DNA of 11,142 bases from contig CABVCF010000071.1 in NCBI GenBank assembly GCA_902496775.1, forward strand, positions 1 to 11,142. Direction: 5' to 3'. The position numbers were made by a program, and so were the translations under genes. The notes below the pieces were generated by a model. It made no database searches. It saw only the letters and a program-made list of their open reading frames with translations, and was not told the origin of the DNA. Each line of letters opens with the position of its first letter. The stretch's first letter is position 1. This DNA is from an uncultured Collinsella sp. Its GTDB lineage: Bacteria; Actinomycetota; Coriobacteriia; Coriobacteriales; Coriobacteriaceae. Shown piece by piece: positions 6,311-11,142 of this stretch.

Positions 6311-7882
6311 CTAGCCGAGCTTCCTCAGATAATGGAAGTCGCTCGCGTCATCGCCGGTGAACGCCCCGTGCAGCTCGTCGATAATGTCGGCGGTAGAAGT
6401 CATCTGCTGGTACATGTCGGCGCTTGTGACCCAGACGTTGCCGTTCTTTACAGCTTTGAACTGCGACAATAGCGCGTTTTTGCCTACGAAGTCTTTCAAG
6501 GTGGCAACTGATTCGTCGATGGTGCCGTTGTAGACGATGATGTCGGCATCCTTCGCCGTCTCGTAGAAGCGCTCCATTTCGAGCGTTACTGACGAACCTG
6601 ACGTCGACGCCGTCTGCGCGTCATCGAGCGCGTAGTTGCCGCCTGCAAGCTCGATCATCTGCGCCACGTAGTCGCCCGCCCGCCGCGTGACGGCGGCCCC
6701 GTTCGAGTTAATGTAGAAATACGCCACGGTTTTACCTGACGACGCCAGCCCCGACGTTTGCTCGACGCGAGCCTTCTGCTCGTTGAACAGGTGCGCGGCC
6801 TCGTCTTCCTTGTCGAACAGGACGCCGAAAAGCTTAATCCACTCGACACGCCCGAGTGCTTCGGGTTCGCTCGACGACTGTTCGGTGAGCACGACGAGCC
6901 CGAGCTTCTTCAGCTTTTTCTTCACATCGGGCGTGTGGTTGATCATGGTGTTCTCGATGGCGAGCGTGCAGCCCGAGGCCGATATTCGCTCGTAGTCGGG
7001 CGCGCTGTACTTGCCGCCGTAGGCGATCGCCCCACTTTCGAGCGCGCTTTTGAAGCCCGCGACCGAGCAATCGTCAGCCTTCGTGCCCGACATGAAGATA
7101 TTGTCGTTCGCATCGAGCGCGTCGACCAGACACATCGTCGCCGACGACACAAGGTACACCTTGTCGGCGGGGCGCCTTATGACCGCGATGTCGGAGCTCA
7201 ACCCATCAGGTACCTTCGCATCCTGCGGCACCACGAGGAAGCGCTCCCCGTTCGAAACGCAGATAAGCCGCAAGCCGCCTTCGAACTCGTCGACAGTGAA
7301 GTGCTTGGCGTATTCTAGCTGAAGCGTCCCCGTCGGCTCCCAGCCGCAGCCCAAATCGGCGTTGTGGAAGTCGGCCGCGGCGCTTGAAGCCGTTCCCGCA
7401 GGGGAGTCGCCGCTTGCATCGTCGCCCGTTTTCTTCTTCATGGTGGATGAGTCGAAGTAGAGCGTGTAGTCGATGGTGTGCGGCGTCGACATGGCGACGG
7501 TCTCGGCCGACACGGCGATGTCCTCGTCGAGCGTGACGGGTATCTCGAACGTGGAGTTGCCGCCGTCGTTTACGGGCGCGTAGTCCACGCCGTCGACGGT
7601 CATCTTGTCGTAGTTCGAACTCGACCAGGTGATGGTCGCGGTGTAGGTGTCGCCATCCTTCACAATTGTGGTTGGTGAGGCGATGCTTGCGCGCCCTGAC
7701 CCGCCGGAAAGCGAGACGCTCACAGTGTATTCCTGAGAGCCCGCCGTGCCACCGGTCGCGTTCGGGCTCGCACTGCACCCCGCGAAGGGAAGCGCGAGCA
7801 GGGCGACGAGAACGCAGGCGATCGCGCGCACCGCGATGCTGCGACGCTTCCTGCTTTCCCCCTTGGGAAGAATCGACCGCAT
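6311..7882 (-). CDS. Substrate-binding lipoprotein with N-terminal Ig/NEAT-like domain
   Basis: The 523-residue protein is longer than the usual 300-370 for this family. A basic N-terminus and hydrophobic stretch end in lipobox LPFAGC, with lipidated Cys36. Residues about 51-145 form an extra beta-rich domain (GGSGRASI at 60-67, WSSSNYDKM at 86-94, STFEIPV at 110-116, MSTPHTIDYTLYF at 131-143). A Ser/Ala/Gly/Asp linker (146-172) follows, then a periplasmic-binding-protein type III fold (about 175-515, Peripla_BP_2 type) ending DIIDELHGAF. It should capture the chelate outside the membrane and pass it to the permease encoded 4 nt downstream. The extra domain is related to the one in the lipoprotein encoded just before (see findings). 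The start overlaps no gene; TAACGTCATG links it to that gene. The ligand is unknown: haem, corrinoid or another metal chelate. Confidence 0.87.
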   Translation of the reverse strand: MRSILPKGESRKRRSIAVRAIACVLVALLALPFAGCSASPNATGGTAGSQEYTVSVSLSGGSGRASIASPTTIVKDGDTYTATITWSSSNYDKMTVDGVDYAPVNDGGNSTFEIPVTLDEDIAVSAETVAMSTPHTIDYTLYFDSSTMKKKTGDDASGDSPAGTASSAAADFHNADLGCGWEPTGTLQLEYAKHFTVDEFEGGLRLICVSNGERFLVVPQDAKVPDGLSSDIAVIRRPADKVYLVSSATMCLVDALDANDNIFMSGTKADDCSVAGFKSALESGAIAYGGKYSAPDYERISASGCTLAIENTMINHTPDVKKKLKKLGLVVLTEQSSSEPEALGRVEWIKLFGVLFDKEDEAAHLFNEQKARVEQTSGLASSGKTVAYFYINSNGAAVTRRAGDYVAQMIELAGGNYALDDAQTASTSGSSVTLEMERFYETAKDADIIVYNGTIDESVATLKDFVGKNALLSQFKAVKNGNVWVTSADMYQQMTSTADIIDELHGAFTGDDASDFHYLRKLG

Positions 7883-7886
7883 GACG

Positions 7887-8420
7887 TTACTTCAGTGCGT
7901 CGGCGCGCAGATCGACGCCGGCGGATTCGAACACGAGCGTGCGGTCGTACCACTGCTCTTTTCTAATACTCCACGCGGCGCAGGCGGTGTCCTCGTCGAG
8001 CGCTTCAACGGGCACGTCGTAGGTGTACTTGCCTTCCGCGTTTTCCACATAGGGGATGAAGTCGGCCTCGCTCGCGGCGGCAGCCTCGTCGCCCGTGCCC
8101 ATGAAGAGCTTGCCGTAGCCCGTGCCGGAAAGCGTCATCACGCAGTGCATGGAGCCGTTTTCCACGATGAGCTGGGCGTCCACAATCCTGAACATGTTCG
8201 AGCTGGAATCTACGGTGATCGGATAGGTGCCGTCGGCCACCTTGTCGGCGGTGATGGGGGCAGCGCTTGCGCCCTCGGGCGCATCGGCCGCCTGTTCGGT
8301 CTTTTCCTGGGAATCGGCATCGCTTGCCTTTGCGCTGTCGATTGAATTTCCGCCGCAGCCGGCGAGCGAGAACGCGAAAAGCGCCGCCGACAGGGCGAAG
8401 GCGAGGGTTTTCTTCAACAT
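7887..8420 (-). CDS. Small surface lipoprotein with Ig/NEAT-like domain
   Basis: The 177-residue protein has signal peptide MLKKTLAFALSAALFAFSLAGC with lipidated Cys22, a low-complexity acidic Ser/Ala/Asp linker (24-58) and one compact beta-rich domain (about 62-166). The domain has DGTYPITVDSSSNMF (63-77), MTLSGTGYGKLFMG (95-108), YDVPVEALDED (134-144) and WYDRTLVFES (157-166). I recall similar domains beside haem/cobalamin-type ABC transporters in gut Clostridia and Coriobacteriia but cannot name a characterised family. ATG 8420 is chosen over an in-frame ATG at 8519 because AAAGGA (8434-8429) lies 8 nt upstream and the signal peptide starts there. It is inferred to bind the transported ligand at the cell surface and pass it to the binding protein encoded next, 4 nt away. 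Confidence 0.82.
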   Translation of the reverse strand: MLKKTLAFALSAALFAFSLAGCGGNSIDSAKASDADSQEKTEQAADAPEGASAAPITADKVADGTYPITVDSSSNMFRIVDAQLIVENGSMHCVMTLSGTGYGKLFMGTGDEAAAASEADFIPYVENAEGKYTYDVPVEALDEDTACAAWSIRKEQWYDRTLVFESAGVDLRADALK

Positions 8421-8446
8421 GGAGGGGTTCCTTTCAATCGCTTCGA

Positions 8447-8470
8447 CCGCCCGCGCCGTGCGGTGGGCGG
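8447..8470. other. GC-rich hairpin just upstream of the small lipoprotein gene
   Basis: CCGCCC (8447-8452) pairs with GGGCGG (8465-8470), with two further positions partly pairable. In the - strand transcript it ends about 12 nt before the ribosome binding site. It could affect translation or be a by-product of high GC. Confidence 0.35.
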
Positions 8471-8482
8471 GCGGGATGCGAA

Positions 8483-8529
8483 TGCAACGGGCATGCGCCG
8501 TCAGTCGGGGAAGGCGCATGCCCGTTGCA
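8483..8529. other. Perfect 17-bp stem hairpin inside the operon
   Basis: TGCAACGGGCATGCGCC (8483-8499) and its exact reverse complement (8513-8529) flank a 13-nt loop. In the - strand transcript it follows the chelatase stop by 35 nt and precedes the small lipoprotein gene. No U-tract follows on that strand (next bases ATTCGC), so it is not a standard intrinsic terminator. It could stabilise the upstream mRNA, cause partial termination, or be an I-shaped terminator of the kind proposed for high-GC Gram-positives. Confidence 0.6.
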
Positions 8530-8554
8530 CGGGGACGCGACCGGCGCCCCCGTG
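8528..8554. other. 7-bp hairpin next to the 17-bp stem
   Basis: CACGGGG (8528-8534) pairs with CCCCGTG (8548-8554). It shares two bases with the end of the 17-bp stem, so the two fold side by side or compete slightly. In the - strand transcript it comes first, 10 nt after the chelatase stop codon. Confidence 0.5.
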
Positions 8555-8564
8555 CGCGGCGAGT

Positions 8565-9491
8565 TTATAGCTTGGCGATGGCGTCGTCCACGTGCGAGAC
8601 GTAGATGTCGTCGACCGCGACGTTCTGTCCCAGACCCTGGAGCAGGCACGTCACTTCGAAGCCGGCGGCCACGAACTTCGCAGCCCAGCTGTCGGGGTCG
8701 GTCTCGTCTGCCATGTCGTTGTTCGCGTGGTCGCCCGCGACCACCATGAACGGCGCGAGCACGGCCTTCTTGTAGCCTGCGGCGCTCGCGGCGGCGATAA
8801 CATCCTCGCAGGTCGGTTCAGCCTCGACGGTGCCGACGAAGAACTGCGTCAAGCCCTCGTTCTTAAACACTTCCTGCATCTTGGCATAGTCGGCGTTGGA
8901 ATCGGCTTCGGTGCCGTGGCCCATGAGGCACAGCGCCGTCTTGCCGTCGTCGAAGGACGCCATGTTCTCCTTAATGGCTGCGGCCACCTTCTTGTAGTCG
9001 TCGTCGGAGGTGAGCAGCGGGTCGCCGAGCGAGATCTTGTCGAACTTGTCGGCGTACTTGTCGAGCTCGTCTTTCACGTCGGTGTATTCCAGGCCACCCA
9101 TGAGATGCGTCGGCTGCACGACGATTTCCTTCACGCCGTCTTCCACGCAGCGGTCGAGCGCCTCGGTCATGTTGTCGATCGTGATGCCGTCGCGCTTCTT
9201 CAGCTTGTCGATGATGATCTGCGCGGTGAAGGCGCGGCGGATGTCGTAGTCCTGCCAGTACTTCTCGCGGATAGCGTCTTCGATGGCGCCGATGGTGATG
9301 TGGCGCGAGTCGTTGTAGCTCGTGCCGAAGCTCGTGACGAGGATGACCGGCTTCACGGCCTTCTCCTTTTCACTCGATTTCTCGGAACTCGCGGAGGTGT
9401 TGGAGCAGCCCGCGAGCGCGAATCCGGCGAGCGCGACGGCTCCGGTTGCTGCGGCGCCCATGAAGCCGCGGCGTGACATCTGGTCGGACAT
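8565..9491 (-). CDS. cbiK: Exported CbiK-type cobaltochelatase lipoprotein
   Basis: The 308-residue protein begins with a twin-arginine signal (SRRGFMG, 6-12), a hydrophobic stretch and lipobox LAGC (Cys29), then a charged linker (30-45). The rest matches the class II chelatase CbiK: ILVTSFGTSYNDSR (50-63), QPTHLMGGLEY (126-136), MGHGT (190-194) and PFMVVAGDHANNDMA (247-261). His129 and His255 sit where CbiK places its metal-binding histidines. CbiK inserts Co(II) into sirohydrochlorin; exported relatives are known (Desulfovibrio vulgaris CbiKP; P. gingivalis IhtB/FetB, linked to haem). Start ATG 9491, not the in-frame ATG at 9578, because AAAGGA (9503-9498) lies 6 nt upstream and the Tat signal begins there. 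It is the first gene after the B12 riboswitch. Whether it inserts cobalt, removes iron or only binds tetrapyrrole is unknown. Confidence 0.9.
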   Translation of the reverse strand: MSDQMSRRGFMGAAATGAVALAGFALAGCSNTSASSEKSSEKEKAVKPVILVTSFGTSYNDSRHITIGAIEDAIREKYWQDYDIRRAFTAQIIIDKLKKRDGITIDNMTEALDRCVEDGVKEIVVQPTHLMGGLEYTDVKDELDKYADKFDKISLGDPLLTSDDDYKKVAAAIKENMASFDDGKTALCLMGHGTEADSNADYAKMQEVFKNEGLTQFFVGTVEAEPTCEDVIAAASAAGYKKAVLAPFMVVAGDHANNDMADETDPDSWAAKFVAAGFEVTCLLQGLGQNVAVDDIYVSHVDDAIAKL

Positions 9492-9497
9492 GGTTTT

Positions 9498-9506
9498 TCC
9501 TTTCCT
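9498..9506 (-). promoter_or_regulatory. Ribosome binding site of the chelatase gene
   Basis: AGGAAAGGA lies 6 nt before ATG 9491 on the - strand. Two small hairpins, GACA/TGTC (9540-9527) and GCCGG/CCGGC (9526-9513, GGGA loop), lie immediately upstream. They could bear on riboswitch control of translation. Confidence 0.6.
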
Positions 9507-9550
9507 CGGTTTGCCGGTCCCCCGGCGACAGTTGCTTGTCGGCACAAGCG

Positions 9551-9575
9551 AAAGAAAAGCGCACCCCTCGGGGTT
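9551..9575 (-). terminator. Candidate attenuator (expression platform) of the riboswitch
   Basis: In the - strand leader, ACCCC (9574-9570) and GGGGT (9567-9563) can pair (tight loop) and are followed by GCGC and TTTTCTTT (9558-9551). Another hairpin, CACGGC/GCCGTG (9606-9592), stands between this and the B12-box-like segment. The stem is short, so transcriptional attenuation is only a suggestion; translational control is equally possible. Confidence 0.3.
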
Positions 9576-9611
9576 CACAAGGAGCTAACGCCACGGCGAT
9601 GCCGTGAGGAA

Positions 9612-9755
9612 AAGGCGAAGCAGTCTGGCTTGGGGCGCGAGGCGGTTCGCCCGCGCGTCCTATACAGTAATGTCCCTTGCCCAGGATTCCCACCTGGTTC
9701 CCTCCGCAAGCCAGCGCGGGCTGTGCGGGCGCCGCGCCGGTCATTTCCTTTTATC
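9612..9755 (-). ncRNA. Cobalamin riboswitch
   Basis: In the - strand leader, the segment 9702-9681 reads GGGAACCAGGTGGGAATCC followed by TGG. This fits the conserved GGGAA-n3-GGTG-nAA-nTCC core of the cobalamin (B12) aptamer, with stem CCAGG/CCTGG (9697-9693/9685-9681). It is followed at the right distance by TTACTGTA (9670-9663), matching the conserved ACTGT element, and by AGCCAGACTGCTTCGCC (9630-9614), a degenerate B12 box. Ends are approximate, because the outer closing stem was not resolved. Such aptamers switch off cobalamin synthesis or uptake genes when adenosylcobalamin or another cobalamin is abundant. Here it precedes the exported chelatase and transporter operon. Confidence 0.85.
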
Positions 9756-9789
9756 CGATTGTCATATGCTCGTTGCCGAAACTTTTACT

Positions 9790-9818
9790 ATGATAGTGGG
9801 CGCTTGTGAACGTGTCAA
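9790..9818 (-). promoter_or_regulatory. Sigma-70-type promoter of the riboswitch operon
   Basis: On the - strand, a perfect -35 TTGACA (9818-9813), a 17-nt spacer and -10 TATCAT (9795-9790; 5 of 6 to consensus) are seen. Transcription would start near 9783, giving a leader of about 290 nt that contains the whole riboswitch before ATG 9491. The -10 overlaps TATGAT on the + strand (9789-9794), but no matching + strand -35 was found. Confidence 0.8.
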
Positions 9819-9949
9819 AGCCAGGGCGGGCGGCATTGCGCCTCCTGCCTGCGTATTTGCGCCGATTGCCGCCGCAGGCGCCGTGTTTTGCCCGCTGCGC
9901 GAATGGCGGCGTAAACGGTTGCGATGAGAAACGGGAAGGGAAGGCTCGG

Positions 9950-10741
9950 ATGATTCATATCGTTGGAGCAGGTTCGGGCGCCGCCGACCTTATCACGCTG
10001 CGCGGGGCGCGCCTTCTGCGCGCAGCCGATGTGGTCGTTTGGGCGGGAAGCCTTGTGAACCCCGAGCTGCTCGCTGAGTGCAAGGAATCCTGCATCGTCT
10101 ACGACAGCGCGCACATGACCTTGGAGGAAGTGCTCGACGTGATGTGCGCGGCAGATGCGCGGGGCGAGGAAGTGGTGCGCCTGCACACGGGCGACCCGTG
10201 CCTGTACGGCGCCATCCAGGAGCAGATGGACGCACTCGACGCGCGCGGCGTGGACTACGAGGTGGTGCCCGGCGTGTCGAGCTTTTGCGGTGCCGCGGCG
10301 GCGCTTCGCCAGGAATACACGCTGCCGGGAATCAGCCAGTCGGTCGTGATCACGCGGCTTTCCGGGCGCACCCCCATGCCCGCGGGCGAGGGCATGCGCA
10401 CCATGGCGGAAAGTGGCTCGACTATGGTCATCTTCCTGAGCTCGGGTATGCTCGCCGAGCTTTCCGCCGAGCTTTTGGCCGCGGGCCGCAGCTCCGACGA
10501 GCCGGCGGCGCTCGTGTACAAGGCGACCTGGCCTGAGGAGCGTGTGGTGCGATGCACAGTGGGCACGCTCGCCGATGCGGGCGCGCGAGAGGGCATCGAC
10601 CGCACGGCGCTCGTGGTGGTGGGCCGCGTGCTCGGAGCTCGCGGCGGGCTTGCGGACGACGGCGCGCAAGCGGAGTCGTACGAGCGCAGCAAGCTTTACG
10701 ACCCTTCGTTTGCCACGGGCTATCGGAAGGCGAGCAGCTAG
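9950..10741 (+). CDS. cbiF: Cobalt-precorrin-4 C11-methyltransferase
   Basis: The 263-residue protein is close to the usual family length. It transfers a methyl group from SAM to C-11 of cobalt-precorrin-4 in the anaerobic cobalamin pathway (CobM in the aerobic route). Motifs of the class III SAM/tetrapyrrole methyltransferases are present: VGAGSGAADLITLRG (4-18), HTGDPCLYG (79-87), VVPGVSSF (105-112) and ITRLSGRTPMP (134-144), with the CbiF-like tail SKLYDPSFATGYR (247-259). ATG 9950 follows GGGAAGGGAAGG (9933-9944) by 5 nt; an in-frame ATG at 9806 would add 48 non-homologous residues, so it was not used. cbiD follows after 1 nt, so the two are co-transcribed and probably translationally coupled. 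No clear promoter or second riboswitch was found on this strand. Confidence 0.94.
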   Translation: MIHIVGAGSGAADLITLRGARLLRAADVVVWAGSLVNPELLAECKESCIVYDSAHMTLEEVLDVMCAADARGEEVVRLHTGDPCLYGAIQEQMDALDARGVDYEVVPGVSSFCGAAAALRQEYTLPGISQSVVITRLSGRTPMPAGEGMRTMAESGSTMVIFLSSGMLAELSAELLAAGRSSDEPAALVYKATWPEERVVRCTVGTLADAGAREGIDRTALVVVGRVLGARGGLADDGAQAESYERSKLYDPSFATGYRKASS

Positions 10742-10742
10742 C

Positions 10743-11142
10743 GTGGCCTTCGAGCACTACATATATACCGGGACGACCCGCCTGCGCTGCGGCTACACCA
10801 CGGGGAGCTGCGCCGCGCTCGCGGCGAAGGCAGCCTGCGAGATGCTCTTGTCACGAAAGCCCGTCGGCCTCGTGTCGATCGTCACCCCCGGCGGGCTGCC
10901 CGTCGAGGCGAACGTGGTCGACGCATGCATCGGCGAGGGGTGCGCCCAGTGCGCCGTGCGAAAGGACGCAGGCGACGATGCCGATGTGACCGACGGCGTG
11001 CTCGTGTACGCGCGCGTGGAACATGCGGGGTCGGGCACGGGCGCTGCGGGCAGCAAGGGCGTGCCCGCGCGCGAATCGGAAGTTTCCGTCGATGGCGGCG
11101 TGGGCGTGGGGCGCGTGACGTTGCCCGGGCTCGAGCAGCCGG
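10743..11142 (+). CDS. cbiD: Cobalt-precorrin-5B C1-methyltransferase, N-terminal part
   Basis: The window end cuts the gene; 133 residues are visible of an expected 350-400. CbiD methylates C-1 of cobalt-precorrin-5B in the anaerobic cobalamin pathway. Diagnostic motifs are LRCGYTTGSCAA (14-25) and KDAGDDADVTDG (74-85). The GTG start at 10743 lies 1 nt after the cbiF stop, with GGAAGG in the last codons of cbiF as a possible ribosome binding site; the CbiD motif begins at the usual distance from this start. Residues about 94-115 (Gly/Ser/Ala-rich) look like an insertion before the next conserved strand. More corrinoid genes are expected downstream. Confidence 0.94.
   Translation, partial: MAFEHYIYTGTTRLRCGYTTGSCAALAAKAACEMLLSRKPVGLVSIVTPGGLPVEANVVDACIGEGCAQCAVRKDAGDDADVTDGVLVYARVEHAGSGTGAAGSKGVPARESEVSVDGGVGVGRVTLPGLEQP

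Noticed and set aside
8592..9476. 294-residue open frame on the + strand opposite the chelatase gene
   Set aside because: It is a Val/Arg/His-rich antisense shadow of the CbiK reading frame, with no domain recognised.
9819..9949. Second riboswitch or promoter on the + strand before cbiF
   Set aside because: The GC-rich leader has several possible hairpins (for example GGCGGC/GCCGCC at 9830-9835/9868-9873) but lacks the conserved cobalamin aptamer core. TATGAT at 9789-9794 has no suitable -35.

Overview
The window looks like chromosomal DNA of a Gram-positive, moderately to highly GC-rich anaerobe, most likely a member of the Coriobacteriia (Collinsella/Eggerthella-like). The grounds are GC-rich codon use, lipoprotein (not outer-membrane) uptake components, anaerobic-type (cbi) corrinoid genes, and a dispersed short palindrome that I associate from memory with Collinsella. 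The taxonomic call is inference.

Left part (1-4020). The 3' half of a tRNA-Glu(CTC) is followed by a clear intrinsic terminator. Next come, on the + strand, a multi-pass membrane protein of the lysylphosphatidylglycerol-synthase-TM/flippase-like family (205-1512) and a TetR-type regulator (1629-2240) preceded by a candidate palindromic operator. A convergent radical SAM protein (3862-2429) follows. A 20-bp-arm palindromic repeat and a strong hairpin lie between the convergent genes, and a single arm of the same repeat lies upstream of the radical SAM gene at 3997-4015.

Right part (4050-11142). Here the sequence is visibly richer in G+C and is devoted to cobalt/tetrapyrrole metabolism, read in two directions from about 9800. 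On the - strand, a near-consensus promoter (TTGACA-17-TATCAT, 9818-9790) drives a long leader carrying a cobalamin riboswitch. It is followed by a Tat-exported lipoprotein version of the CbiK cobaltochelatase (9491-8565), a small lipoprotein (8420-7887), a substrate-binding lipoprotein with an extra N-terminal domain (7882-6311), a FecCD/BtuC-type permease (6306-5266) and an ABC ATPase with an extra C-terminal domain (5265-4051). The last four genes are packed with gaps of 0-4 nt. On the + strand, cbiF (9950-10741) and the start of cbiD (10743 onward, cut by the window end) begin an anaerobic cobalamin biosynthesis cluster.

Working model (inference): when cobalamin is scarce the riboswitch allows expression of a cell-surface system. 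In it the chelatase and the two domain-sharing lipoproteins bind or metallate/demetallate a tetrapyrrole, or a cobalt or iron chelate, outside the membrane, and the ABC transporter imports it beside the divergent biosynthesis genes. The arrangement resembles the Porphyromonas gingivalis iht locus (CbiK-like lipoprotein plus FecCD-type ABC transporter), but with Gram-positive lipoproteins and a B12 riboswitch. The most noteworthy items are this operon, the homologous domain shared by its two lipoproteins, and the fused C-terminal domain on the ATPase.
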